Shown here in pieces: positions 9,081 through 20,759 of a stretch of DNA of 64,000 nucleotides. This DNA comes from Eublepharis macularius. Lineage: Eukaryota; Chordata; Lepidosauria; Squamata; Eublepharidae. Within the stretch, counting starts at the first letter, position 1. Each line of letters opens with the position of its first letter. Under the pieces are notes generated by a model. It was not told the origin of the DNA and ran no database searches. It saw only the letters and a list, made by a program, of their open reading frames with translations. The stretch is taken from positions 39,850,001 through 39,914,000 of the forward strand of contig NC_072806.1 in the NCBI RefSeq assembly GCF_028583425.1, given 5' to 3'. The position numbers and the translations under genes were made by a program.

Positions 9081-12000
9081 TGTCGGGGGGGGGGTGCAGG
9101 AGGGGCTCTTGGCCGCCTTTGCTGCCCACCCGCGTGCCCGTGCTTTGTGGAGGCTTTCCACACCCACAGAGGCATTCGGCGGCTACAGGAGCCTCTTTTT
9201 TCCTGCTCTTTCCCGTCCTCTGTGTGTGTAACGGGAGGATGAAGAGGTTATGACTGCCTCCCTCCACCTTTTAAAATGATGCGAAGGAGTATTCTCTTTT
9301 TCAACACCGATGCCTTTGGGGGGGAGGAGGATTATCTTTTTCTAATGAGGCCTAACGGACTTCTTTTTATCTTCCTGGGTTCTTTTAATGGTATAAACTG
9401 CCTTGCCTGAGGTGAGTATAGGTGTTGCTGTTAGGTATGCAGGGTAACGACCCCCACCCCCAAATCAGTTATAAATAACTTGGGATGGGAGAGAAAAGAG
9501 GACCTTACCGCTCTTTTTGTGCCTATGTACCACTCGCTCACTGAAACATCACCATCTCTCATGCTTCTGGTCCAAGTGGATATGATCCATCTTGTCATCC
9601 TCCATCTGTTCAGTCCCGGCTTATACCATAATGGCTCCAACCCATAAGCATTTCCCCCCTGCTTTCTTTACTTTGCTCTGAACCTGGTTTGCTAGAGGAG
9701 TGCTTCTTGTCTTCCCCCACCCTTTGCCTTCCACCTCACCCCCTCTCAGCCAGTGTAGTTTTCATTTCTTGTACCTGCTGCTCTCCATCCTCTATTGCTC
9801 TGTTTCTGTTTCATCTCCCCCCCCCCCCCCGCCCCCGAATGGCAGGGGAAGGAGAACACAGGGCTGCTTTGCCCTGGCCCTTCATTCTTCAGGCCAGTTT
9901 CCTCTCCTACTACCCAGCCAACCTTTTAGAAGTTTCCAGCATCCTGGTAGTGATAATCTTTGGAGTAGCTACTGAAACAATCAGAGCTGAATCTCCAATG
10001 TTCAGCTTATTTATAAAGCCTAGCTTGTTTATATCCCCTTCTTTCCCAGCCGCTTTTCCTTGAAACCCAGTATCTTCGCTTGTTTGTAAACCTCATGCAA
10101 TCACCCATGTTTCCCCAGCCATCCCATAATCTGTTCTCATCGCCCTGCTTTCCACCTCCACATAACCTATTAATGTTTTGGCCTAGTATTCCTATAAGCT
10201 TTGTCTCACAACACACATACCCTACAACATACATCTCCTTGTATTTTTAGCCTCTTTCCCCCTTATCTCTGCTTTCCCCTTATCTCATATTTAACCATCT
10301 GCATTCACCGTGTGTGTTCCTCATGACTTAGCAAGAAATAAGGGCATAGGAAGTTATAGTAGTAATAGCAACCTTAATAAAGACCTGGAGATAAAGAAAG
10401 ATAGTTTTATATGGAGAGAGGATATATCCTAGGTCTTGCTTCTTTTTCCACGCTCCCCTCTTGTTTTTATTTAATTCACTCTTCCTGTCTACAGAGATGG
10501 AGGAGAATTTGGTGGCTTGGTGGCCTGTTTATTAAAATAAATAAAGTTAAGATCTGAAGTGTTGGATTATTAAAGGAAAGAGCCTGTAATGTTCAAAATA
10601 AAGAGATATCTGACAGCTCTAATCTGGTCCTCTGTCAGGAGGCCTTTTTCCCACCCATCTCCCTGCAGTGACTGAGTAAGAGGAAAATCTTTTGATAGGA
10701 GGTGGCTCAGACCTTCAAAAGGAGCTGCAGCAAAAATGGGAGGAGGTAGTGTTGGAAAACGAAGGGTAGAAAGATCAGATGCTGCATGGGGGTTTTGAAC
10801 CTCATTGATGGTAGTTTAAAGATGAAATTGTGCTGCCAAAAATACTTTGGGTGGATTGGGGAGCAGATTTGATTTTAGAAACGCAGGTAAGGAATTCCCA
10901 TTATCATGTTCAGTCAGAATGCAGCTTTTATTGTAACCGGTTCTCTGCTGTCTTGACCTCTATGAAGAAGTTGGGGGGTGGCTCACTTGCTTTTAAGAGA
11001 CGTTTTTGGCAGTAGGGGGGGGCATGCTTTGGAAGAGATGCTGCACTCTCAGCCTTGAATAACAGCAATATCCCTTTGCCTTGGTAGCAACGGTTAGAAA
11101 AAAATCTGTCCCGATATTGCTGCAGTAGGACTTGGTTGTTGCAGGTCAGATAATTTTGCAGTGGATTTTCTAGCGGATTGAGTGTTTGGCTGCTTGAGCT
11201 ATATTAACAGCTTTCACTACCCCCCCCCCACAAGAATAGTGATGTTTAAGCACATTAACCTGTTTGCATATGCAGTTTTTCTGGGCTTTCTTTCTACCAT
11301 ACAGATGTCATTTGTATACTGTGTTGTGGGAGGAGGGGAAGGAATGATCTGCATTTTCAGAGATTTATAATTTAATAAATATTTTTGTGCCATTCAACTG
11401 TACGTGTGGATCAAGGGTGGGGAAAGGCTTAAAAAAACCTCCACAATTTTCCTGTGATAATGGAAGTAATTCTAATATCTCTGAAATACATTGGGATGCT
11501 GAACAAAGAAAACAGTTAACAAAAGCTTTTGCTACAGAAACCTAATTTTGTCCAGATTGTTTTGTGTTTTCTCATTTGGTTTGATTGTGTTTATGGACGA
11601 TGTGTGCAGCCATTGAGCAGAGGAGACACTGGGTGGAGTAAGGCAGAAGCTAAGAAACGTCTAGATTACCCTTTTCATAGCATTTTTTCCCTTCTGCCTG
11701 TGTTTTGGCTGGGGTGGAGGGCATAGTAATTGCAGTAACAATGAAGTCTATTCTTTAGGGAGGAGTCTAGTGGTGCAGAAATCAAGCAAGTGTAGTATTC
11801 TGTTTGGTTTTCCCCCCATTTCCCTGCAGGGTGGATCTTGATTTGTGTAGCAGTAAAGTGACCAGTCACTGTTGCAAGGCTTTTTTTGTCTGGTTATCTT
11901 TCACAGACTGACATATATTTTCACTTGTTGACCTTATCTTATGTAAATCATTGAGTTTAAGGAATGCCTTACACAACTAATACATGTTAGATTTCTTTAT

Positions 12001-13286
12001 TAAGGTTTTGTTTCTGTATTTGTTTGGACATTTTTTAGAGGTGCATTGTTACTCCAACACGGTATGCTGTGCTGCCTCCCAGAGTAAAATCAGATTGAGG
12101 AAGATTATTCTGCTTTGAAGTGATGCATTTAGTCATATGCAAGGATGCTTTTAGTAGTGTTTGCTGGGAGTCTTGCACAAATTTTTTGAAAGACAGCAAG
12201 AACACAGGACAAAGGCTATAAGAAGTGTTTGGATGAAATTGTGAATATGGTTCCCCCTTTCTTACACATTTAATGAGGCATAGCAGTGTTCGTACTGAAC
12301 TCCAAGTTGTTAATGACAAATCTAATTCCTTAGGTGAAAATACCTGAGGAGCTTCCAGTTAAACAAATATTTTGACCTTTTGGGATTGAACTGAATATTT
12401 TAATTTAATTTATTTATTTAACACATTTTTCTGTCCTTACAAGGGCCACCAAGGCTGCTAACAAATTTAAATGTTCTCATTTGAAGGAGAGACGTATGAT
12501 CTTTAAATAGTTTTCCATCTCAATACTTGACATATATTTTCTTTCCTGTGCAGTACCTGGCATTCTTTGGATAGCTGTCCCTCAGGCTCTGTGTTTTCTG
12601 CCTTCTGTGCTGCACAGTTCCTTTTGAACACCAGTGATAATCAAGCACATTGGTTGCTTCTGAAGGCCCCCGCAAAGTTATGACTGATATTTTGTCCGTT
12701 ATTTACTGTATGCCTATATGTGTTTTTTTGGCTTTGCAATCTTGCCTGTGGTCTTGTTGAAGGGCATCCTTACTGGTACAGGTATTAATGTGTTGGAAGT
12801 CAAGTTTAATGTGTATACCCTTCTTTTAGAATTTCAGGAATGTTGCTTCTTGCTATAAGTGAAGGATCTAAACCGTTTGAATGATTTTAATTGTGCTGTT
12901 CAATGCATAGGTGCGCTCTGTGTATCGGTTAAAGTTTTCCCCTGTTGCTGTTAGGGAATTCTGTCTCATATCTGACTTAAAAATAGTGGTTCTGAATGCA
13001 AGAATGTTTTAAGATCACATCATGCAGATCAGTTTTTATTAATGTCCTTTAACCAACCTGTGATAGTCACATTAAGCGAGGGTAGGCTCTGTCTACTCTT
13101 TGCCAATTCTTATTTATTGGTGGATAATCTTTCATAATGTGAGACGTACTGTGTGCACACAACAGAGGCCATGGTTGTTCTAATTGAAATAGCATGGAGA
13201 ACAGTTCATATGTATGGAGCATAAGATTCCAGCCATGATGCTACTTGTGTATGTTTACTAGGCAACTTCCCTGGAAAAAGGGTAGA
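9081..13286. other. Intron 1, no feature recognised
   Basis: No exon-like frame or well-defined repeat. A poly-C tract lies at about 9820-9830. A short stretch near 12395-12470 (ATTTATTTATTTAAC, then a diverged tail) looks like an old SINE/LINE tail in reverse orientation. Confidence 0.5.
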
Positions 13287-13300
13287 TTTGTTATGCTGTT

Positions 13301-13511
13301 GCCCTGACCGGGATAGGCCAGGAGAGCCTGATCTCGTCAGATCTCAGAAGCTACGCAGGGTTGGCCTTGGTTAGTAGTTGGATGGGAGACCTCCAATGAA
13401 GACTTGAGTTGCAGAGGCAGGAAACAGCAAACCACCTCTGTTAGTCTCTTGCCATGAAAACTCCACTAGGGGTTGCCATAAGTCAACTCTGACTTAAGGG
13501 CCGGATTTCAT
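13301..13511 (+). mobile_element. 5S-rRNA-derived SINE (SINE3 class)
   Basis: The first ~95 bp match 5S rRNA (CTGATCTCGTCAGATCTC, then AAGCTACGCAGGG, then TTGGATGGGAGACC), including the internal pol III control region. A non-5S body and tail follow (CAAACCACCTCTG, then GCCATAAGTCAACTCTGAC). The perfect 14-bp target duplication TTTGTTATGCTGTT lies at 13287-13300 and 13512-13525, so this is a retroposed SINE and not a 5S gene. Confidence 0.92.
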
Positions 13512-13525
13512 TTTGTTATGCTGTT

Positions 13526-14960
13526 AACTGTCTCTTATGAATGTGGCATAGTATTCTTGGGCAACTAACATTCTCTTATGTATTGTATCTTTAGCTAGTT
13601 ATATAATAAAGTTGTGTGTGTGTGTGTGCTCCTTGTTCTCTTAACAGTGATATGAAGTTGGTCATGATGTCTGAGTTCATCCAGTGATCTGGTTATGTAT
13701 TCTGTTACATTATTAAGTTTACCTCACTGACCTTTGGATCTTCAGAGGCAGATTTAGTGAAATGCTTAAGAAATCCTAGTATCTGTGAGGATCTAAGAAC
13801 CATGTATAGAAGTCAAAGCTACCAGAAAGCATGTGATGCTAATTTGCAGCCCAGGCATAATTAGATCCTTGATTTGGTCAACTGCAAACCAAGGTAGATG
13901 GTGCTTTGTTATTTCTGAAATCCACAGAGGTCCGAATGCTACATTCACTAAAGATTAATAAGGCCTTTTGTGAATTACATATGAGGCAACATCCTCATCC
14001 TAAGATTTCATTTAAGCTGTACTCTTAAGTTCTAGTTTTGGAAGCTGAGTTAGCTTGCTGTAATTTGGGTTGCATAATCTTTAGTGGCTAACATATAGGG
14101 TTTGCTAATTAAGTTGGATCTCTGGATGAGTTGTTTGATCATATTTTACTTAAACAATTTGCTGCTTGAGTTTATGTGAGAGGAAAAATTAAAGTGTTAG
14201 AACTTTGACAGTACTGTTAAGGTTACTTAATAGTACTGTTAAGGAAATGCAGTACTGCTGGGAAATGTATGTTAAAACAATTGGTTTTGGGCTGCTGGAG
14301 TGATGGATGTATTTTGCCCATTTAAAAACATCCTGGTTTAAATAAAGTTATTTTGAAAGCATTTATTTATATCACAAAGAGAGAGAGTTCAATTTTAAAT
14401 CAAATTTCCCAGTTTGAAGTTTCCCAAATAAACCATATTAACTGGTTCATAAAACCCTTGAGGCATTGTCTTGCAGTTTGGGCTTTTATATAGTCTAAGA
14501 GCATAATCCAAATGTTTGGTCATGCAACCACATGCCTTTGCTATAATGAATTACAACTCCTTAGGGATAAGACTGATTTTCCTTCGTACTTTTGCAAGGA
14601 TACCACTTACTTGAAAGTTAAGGCAACAATTCTGCATACACTTGGAGGTAGCTTCTAAACAAAGTGGGGCTGGCTTCTGAATAAGTCGATGTAGAAGGAG
14701 GCTGTAAATGTACATCACTTCCCCAAAGGAAGGGCTGGTTGTTACTTGAGGTTCTCACTGAGGTGGAAAGTAAATGTCCATGGGCTTTGGTTGGCAGAGT
14801 TATAAGTACTCATAATCAGAGAACAGAGTATTTTGCAGTGCTCAAGTACTTGAGAGTACAAGGCCACCCATTATGGATTATCCTAGAGAAATACAGGATG
14901 GTAAGTCTTGAATTCAGATGCCTGTGATCTGCTCGTCTGCAGGTTCAGCAGGAACTCCAA
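13526..14960. other. Intron 1, no gene; TG microsatellite
   Basis: A (TG)n run at about 13612-13628. Otherwise AT-rich DNA without a recognisable element. Confidence 0.5.
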
Positions 14961-14970
14961 AACAATAATT

Positions 14971-15185
14971 GGAGGTGGAAAGTGCCTTCAAGTCATCGCT
15001 GACTTATAGCAACCCCTCCTGGGACTTTCAAGGCAAGAGACTAATAGAGGTGGTTTGTCATTGCCTGCCTCTGCAACTCTGGTCTCCTTTGGAGGTCTCC
15101 TATCCAATTTCTAACCAACGCCAAGCCTGGTTAGTTCCGAGATCTGACATGATTGGACTTGCTTGGGCTATCCAGGTCAGGGCTC
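14971..15185 (-). mobile_element. 5S-rRNA-derived SINE, reverse orientation
   Basis: The reverse complement shows the same body as the copy at 13301: a 5S-like head (TCAGATCTCGGAACTAACC, then GGATAGGAGACCTCC), AAACCACCTCTATTAGTCTC, and a tail ending near the left boundary. An imperfect 10-bp duplication (AACAATAATT at 14961-14970, AATAATAATT at about 15186-15195) flanks it. It is more diverged than the 13301 copy. Confidence 0.88.
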
Positions 15186-15195
15186 AATAATAATT

Positions 15196-16110
15196 ATGAT
15201 TCATGCATTTCCATGTCATTTTGTTTTTCTATTCAATTTCAGATTTCCTTCAAATAAAATTAATTTTAAAGATTTTTTTAAAAATTAATCTTTGCTGGAA
15301 ACACACTGTCAAATATTACCAAATTGAACCTCTTTTTCCTATCTTCACAGAGCTTCACAGATCATCTTGACAATTTATTCATGGGCACTGTGCATTTTCA
15401 GTCCCTGTCTTTTAGGTGTCCATGACAGTGGTTTGTATTTGGGTGCCAATTTTGTTCCAATTACACTATTTAAACATTACATTACACCAGTTAATGCATT
15501 TCTGCAGCATTATTTGAAGCAGTGTTAAATCTGGTGTTAATAATGTTAGTGTATCTTATAAGTGAAAGGTTTACTATCTAAAGCTTTAAGACATCTTTAG
15601 CCCATCTTTTTCTAAGGCAACCCTAAGAGATGTTGGACTTGGTCACTGAGGTCCAATAGTTCCTCATGTAAATGATTACTAAGAGTTATTGGATTATTGG
15701 AAGAGTTATTTGATTCTAAAACTTTGTGTGTCCTCAGATTAACAAACATGGTTTATTTAAGATGTAGAGCACTTGATGCATTCTTGGATAGATCTACTGG
15801 AACAATAACATTCTCTCCGAGGGAGCCACTTGTGAATCAAATTTCTATGAAGCCTGATGTCAAATGCCTCTTCTGTTATTTTTTGCCACTTCAAAGACTT
15901 TTTTGGCCATGCCATCTTGGTGTGATATTCAGGAAGCAACTGTCTTTGCAAATACTGAAACAACACTTAAAGCCATTGTATGTTTAAGACAAGTTATGTT
16001 GCAGGGCTGATGAAAACCATGACTTGAATATGTTTTGCACCTTGTTGCTTATGCTGTGATTTGGTTGAATATCTGAATTGCTAAGCCATAATGATAACCT
16101 TTGTTCTTCC
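15196..16110. other. Intron 1, no feature recognised
   Basis: AT-rich. Short open frames have no recognisable domain. Confidence 0.45.
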
Positions 16111-16117
16111 TTCAGAA

Positions 16118-16398
16118 CAGTGTTTTCAAAACTTTTTTGCATGGAGGAACCCCTACCTAAGAGAATGTTTACAGGCCAGAAAAGTTGATAGTGGGGAGCA
16201 CAATTCAATTACTGCTAAATTATTGTCAAGAAAATGTATTTGTAAAGAGCTGCATGCACTCTCTCTTACTCAGCCTGCATAACCTTAATCAGTGTGATAT
16301 TTCGAGGGATATTTGGTACTTTCCACGGTATTTCAAATTATTTATTTCTCATGGAGCCCCTGATGATGTCCTGAGGGAACCCTGGTTGGGAAACACTG
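16118..16398. mobile_element. hAT-like MITE
   Basis: The ends are imperfect inverted repeats of the CAGTGTTTCCCAACC type (left CAGTGTTTTCAAAAC at 16118, right complement GGTTGGGAAACACTG ending at 16398). The flanking octamers CTTCAGAA and CTCTAGAA agree at 6 of 8 positions, consistent with an old 8-bp duplication. CAGTG-type ends with 8-bp duplications are typical of hAT/Charlie-like elements. Confidence 0.6.
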
Positions 16399-16421
16399 CT
16401 CTAGAAGTTGTTTTACCATGT

Positions 16422-16462
16422 GGATAGAGCTTTTGTGAGTCACAGCTCACTTCTTCAGATAC
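16422..16462 (-). ncRNA. Hammerhead-ribozyme-like hairpin in the PLE 3' end
   Basis: On the minus strand: GTAT (stem I), CTGAAGA core, one extra A, stem II GTGAG paired with CTCAC, then AAA where GAA is expected, AGCT (self-complementary stem III), and C as cleavage base. The stem I partner is degraded (TATC instead of ATAC). It is a decayed member of the motif seen intact at 62205-62243 and 30229-30271. Confidence 0.45.
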
Positions 16463-16602
16463 AGCTAGAATGTGGGTCCATCTGTCCTTACATCTTGGAG
16501 AGTGGAGCGATTACAGAAGCTGAATGATAATAGCCAGTGAATGGCAATAGCAGGTATGATTGAATAGGGTGGGGTTTGCAGGGGGGTAGTGGGTGTGGAG
16601 TA

Positions 16603-16857
16603 AATAATAATAATAACAACAACCGATTTATATACCGCCCTTCAGGATGACTTAACACCCACTCAGAGTGGTTTACAAAGTATGTTGTTATTATCCCCAC
16701 AACATGCACCCTGTGAGGTGGGTGGGGCTGAGAGAGATCCTAGAAACTGTGACTCACCCAAGGTCACCCAGCTGGCTTCAAGTGGAGGAGTGGGGAGTCA
16801 AACCCGGTTCTTCAGATTAGGGTCCCGCGCTCTTAACCACTACACCAAACTGGCTCT
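16603..16857 (-). mobile_element. Sauria-type tRNA-derived SINE
   Basis: The minus strand begins with a tRNA-like promoter (A-box-like TGGTGTAGTGG, then AAGAGC; B-box-like GGTTTGACTCC), a body (GACCTTGGGTGAGTCACAG), and a tail CCACTCTGAGTGGG then GGCGGTATATAAATCG, ending in GTT/ATT repeats. A tail shared with Bov-B-type LINEs is established for Sauria SINEs. It interrupts the Penelope-like element. Confidence 0.88.
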
Positions 16858-17720
16858 CAGTTAGCATTGGTAATGAGACAGGACGCCAATGTCACGATTC
16901 AGTCCAGGTGGATGCATTGTCTCGAGCTTTGTTACCAGTTGCAATTCAGCAGTCTCTCTAATCTTTCTAATCTCCCTTTGAAATGCCTCTGCAGGATAAC
17001 TGCTACTTTTATGTCAGCAACTGAATGTCCTGGAAGGTTAAAATGTTCCTGCACTGATTTTTGAGTGTTTTGGTTTCTGAAGTCAGACTTGTGTCCATTA
17101 ATTTTTTGTCAAAGGGACTGGCCAGTTTGTCCAATGTAGAGGGTGGAAGGGCATTGCTGACAAGTGATGACATTGGAGAATGAGCAGGAGTATGAATCCG
17201 AGATGGTATGGCTGATGTTGGTGGGTCCACTGATGGTGTTGCTCAGATCTATATGAGAGCAAAGTTGGCATCTTGGTTTGTTGCAGGCCTTCGTACCAGA
17301 GTCCATGTTATTGTTAAGCAGTTTATCATTGTGGGTGAGTAGTTGCTTCAGGTTAGTAAGCTGTCTGTAAGCAAGAAAAGGTCTGCTTCCCCCCCCCCCC
17401 CGCCAGTGCCCGTGTGAGAAAAGTGTCACAATCCAGCATGGGTTGTAGGTCATTGATAATGTGTTGAACTGGCTTGACTTGTGAGCTGTAGGTGACCACC
17501 AAATGTTGTCCAACTTTTCTCAAGTGACTGTTCTGATTACAGGTTTTTAGCAAATGAGTGTACCAGTTATATCCCATTCCCCCTTCCCTAATTTGTTTGC
17601 TGTTGACTGGGGATGCCTCTCTTTTCTCTTTAGTACATGTGTGCGGCTTCCAGAGCTGAAAGAGGCATTGGAACAAACAAGGTTGAACTGTACTTATTGA
17701 CAGAAAAAGGTGTGCACGCA

Positions 17721-18459
17721 TACTATACTAGACTCCGTAGGATCATAATTTAAAGACCCCCAAAGGGCATCCAGTACAGCTATCCCAAAGGGCAACTAAG
17801 CAACCAGACAATCTAGCACAAAGCAGGACCATCCATCAATCAGATCTTCTCAATCCACCTAGATCACTCCATACTGTCCAGATGAGAGTACTGGCAAGAT
17901 CTGGTGAATTTATAGGAATTGCTGGTGGGTTTCCGGTGAGGTGTCAGCTTCTCCCTGCCTGAAACACAAGTGTGTATAAGCCCCTTTAATTAGAGAAGGT
18001 CCATAATTGCAACCTGTTTTTAATGGCATTTTAAGAGTTATTGCAGTCCTGTGTTGCTTCAAAGGGAAATTGCCATTGAATTCCTTGACAGATGTGTCAT
18101 TTAACTATTATTAGTTAACAAGTGGGGACCCAAAAAGACTTGCAGGGGGGCATCTTATTTCTCCCTCGCCCACCATGTTCTCTTTCCCTACCTTGCCCCC
18201 ATAGCCTCTATCCTGCTTCCTACTCTTTCCCACTCACCTTTACCTACCCCTCCCTCTTCACCTTTCCCCTCTCCTTCTCTCCTATGGCCCCGTTGCATTG
18301 TGCTGGCTGAGCCAGCCTAGATACTTAGTGGGAACCTGCAAGACTCCCCGCCCCCCATCATCCCTTCCCCAGACTATTTCCTCTTTCCCTCCTGCTGGCA
18401 GCCTTCATTTGCTCACTTTCCCCCAGGTTCTTCTCTCCTTCAGAACCACTAAACAACTT
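17721..18459. other. Intron 1, no gene; pyrimidine-rich tract
   Basis: A C/T-rich tract lies around 18150-18290. I see no exon and no named repeat. Confidence 0.45.
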
Positions 18460-18469
18460 ACCTTTTATC

Positions 18470-18670
18470 CAGAGGAGTTAGCCGTGTTCGTCTGTAGTTG
18501 CAAAAGAGTAAAGAATCCAGTAGCACCTTTAAGACTAACCAACTTTATTGTAGCATAAGCTTTCGAGAACCACAGCTCTCTGCATCTGATGAAGAGAGCT
18601 GTCGTTCTCGAAAGCTTGTTACAATAAAGTTGGTTAGTCTTAAAGGTGCCACTGGACTCTTTACTATTTC
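18470..18670 (-). mobile_element. Family A palindromic insertion (PLE 3'-end inverted dimer)
   Basis: Two inverted arms carry the same 3'-end block (AGTAGCACCTTTAAGAC, then AACTTTATTGTAGCATAAGC and the complement). The complete 3' end, GGAGTTAGCCGTG-type, is on the left (minus sense). The inverted arm stops at CTCTTTACTATTT, about 30 nt short of that end. The near-perfect 10-bp duplication ACCTTTTATC / ACCTTTTAGC lies at 18460-18469 and 18671-18680. The right arm holds a hammerhead-like core (CTGATGA, stem II GAGAGC/GTTCTC, GAAAGCT). Confidence 0.7.
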
Positions 18671-18717
18671 ACCTTTTAGCTGCACCCTCCCCCCCCCCAC
18701 GTCTTCATCTGTATTTT

Positions 18718-18936
18718 TAATTTATTATACTGCCTTTCTCCACAATGGGCACCCAAAGCAGCTTACATCATTCTCCTTGCCTCCATATTATTGTCACAAC
18801 AACCCTGTGAAGTAAGTTATGTAAGCTGAGAGTGTGTGACTGGATCAAAGACTCTCAGTAAGCTTCTGTAACAGAGTGGTGGTTCAAACCTGGATCTCCT
18901 AGATCCAACTCTGGATCTCTAGCCACAATACTACAC
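18718..18936 (-). mobile_element. tRNA-derived SINE, old copy
   Basis: The minus strand carries CTCCAGAGTTGG-like head remnants, GGTTTGAACCACC (B-box-like), a body with CTCTCAGCTTACATAAC, and a tail GCTGCTTTGGGTGCC followed by TATAATAAATTA. It resembles the copies at 55735 and 55169 but is strongly diverged. Confidence 0.6.
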
Positions 18937-18939
18937 AGG

Positions 18940-20755
18940 CCTTGGGAGGTGGGGGGGCTGCTGTTGAGCAGTAGGAAGCAGCTGGGCCTGGATGAGTCAC
19001 GTACGTCATGTGGTTTCAGGGCAAGATTTCAGATTTTTCTGCAAACTGGTGGCATTTTGCAGGTGTGTAGGAAGATATGTCTGTTCTTGGTTCCAGTCTT
19101 CAGATTTAAGTATGCTCAGATCAGGGCCACTTGGCTATTAGTATGGAAGATGGCACAAGCAAAAGACATCCATATGCAAAGGTGGTAGGGCTGAGACACA
19201 GAATGATGTGTTGATTTTTTAAAAAAAGAATGAGATGTGAACTGTTCCAGTTACTGAAGAACATCTCCTAAATTGGCAAGTATAGTAGTGACCTGGTATG
19301 TATCTCACTTGATGGACATCAATGCAAAGGCTGGTCTTGCCATTCCTTTTGTGCAGGTTCATGGCAGACAAGAGGGTCAGCGCCTCACAATTCCAGCAAT
19401 GATTTATCATTATATTCAAGATGGATAAAAATCAATGGTATTCTAATTTTTAAAAATCAGATTTTTAATTTTAAATTGGATTTTATTTGATAAAAGAGAG
19501 TTTTCTATTTAAGGTACATTATAACCCAAAGGTTTTTAATCAGGAAATAGATGAATTTTAGATTATGTTATATGAGACTGTATAGTCATACAATGTTGAC
19601 AATTTGTAAGTGAATTCCATTAATTCATTCATTAAGAACCCAATGTTATGTTCTCCCAGAGGTTTCTGTAAGATTATTTTCGGTAATTTTTTCTATCTAG
19701 AAGATACCATCACAGATGCTTGGTTTTGCAGTTTGCAAAACTGAATTTGTGTCTGCAGAGATAGCTTGCCTCTTCTGAACAGCAAAAATGTTTAAGATAA
19801 ATATATAGAGTTGAGAGAGACCTCAGCCCTATTATTTTTCCTCAGATCTATGTACACAGAATCAATCCTTTACCTCTTAAGTGATGAGCTTCAAGAAGTT
19901 CAATGACTAGAAGATTGTTTGGGATAGAATAGACCCGGACAAGGAAGATGTTGAAATAGCTAAATGTGAGGAGGGAGGGCAAGCAGTAAAAATGAAAATG
20001 AAACTTTTTAAAGAATACTCCAGAAGTCTTGAGATCTTTGAGTAGCTTGAGATTTATCATATTATTCTCTCCCTTGAAAAGAAAACCTATAATGGCAGTA
20101 GGCGGCAAAAGAGAAAAGCAAAAAAAAAGTTGTTCAAATTTGAATGATTCACATATTAAACTGGATAGTGGTCATCTTGTAATGATTTCATAATCATCTG
20201 TTTCAAATGGCGAATAGCCAAACAATCATTAGTTTTCTGATATAACTAGCCTGAGAAATTATTGTTCTAAAAATGAAACTGAGTTGTAAATATTAAGGTT
20301 ATAACAACCAGCAAGAAATAGCTTGTCTGTAGAAAACCATGATTTAATTGAGTATTACAATTTAAATCAAATCCACCCTGGTTATACTTGAATATTTCAC
20401 ATGTGGAGATAAACATTTTAAATTGGTAATGCATGATAAAAGAGTTCTGGAAAATTTGAAGTCCTGGAGATAAACTGTTTGTCTTTTGGGGCAACCCCCC
20501 CCCCAATTTTGGTGAAAATGCAGTACTTCCCTATCAAACCTAAATTCACTGCTTTAATAGCATAACATGCATCATTTATATACTGGAAAAAATGGAGGAA
20601 AGCCCAGTCTGTACAAGGAATGACCTTTCTGGGGTTTTTTTCTGTGCATCATCTCTGTGTAGGGATTAGGGATGTAAAACATTAAAACATTCAAATGATT
20701 AAACAATAAGGACCTTTTTACTCATTTATTTAAAACCTTTGTCTTTCCATCCAAA
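18940..20755. other. Intron 1, no feature recognised
   Basis: AT-rich, with short poly-A and poly-C tracts (for example about 20496-20504). No exon or well-defined element. Confidence 0.45.
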
Positions 20756-20759
20756 TAGG

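Larger units (their letters stand above)
16405..17720 (-). mobile_element. Penelope-like element (PLE), 3' part with GIY-YIG endonuclease region
   Basis: Minus-strand translation gives a cysteine-rich GIY-YIG-type C-terminal region: CNKPRCQLCSHI, a block resembling TYNIRHNFTCKTSNVIYCITC (here SYSCSFSNVITCQQC), then the catalytic-motif match STLYIGQTGQSL, continuing past a frame change into KSDFRNQNTQKS-like sequence. These are hallmarks of PLE ORFs. The 3' untranslated part runs to about 16405 and ends in a hammerhead-like hairpin (16422-16462). A Sauria SINE (16603-16857) is inserted in the 3' part. The copy is 5'-truncated and its frame is broken. Confidence 0.75.

Noticed and set aside
8114-9267. 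Several long overlapping open frames on both strands of the CpG island (up to 338 codons)
   Set aside because: They arise from high GC content with few stops, are rich in Arg/Ala/Pro/Gly in all frames, overlap each other, and have no recognised domain.
13301-13420. Possible 5S rRNA gene
   Set aside because: The 5S match is only the head of a SINE with a different body and a 14-bp target duplication.
16820-16857. Possible tRNA gene at the head of a Sauria SINE (also at 47450-47483 and 41792)
   Set aside because: A- and B-box-like promoters are present but no cloverleaf; the sequence continues into a SINE body and tail.
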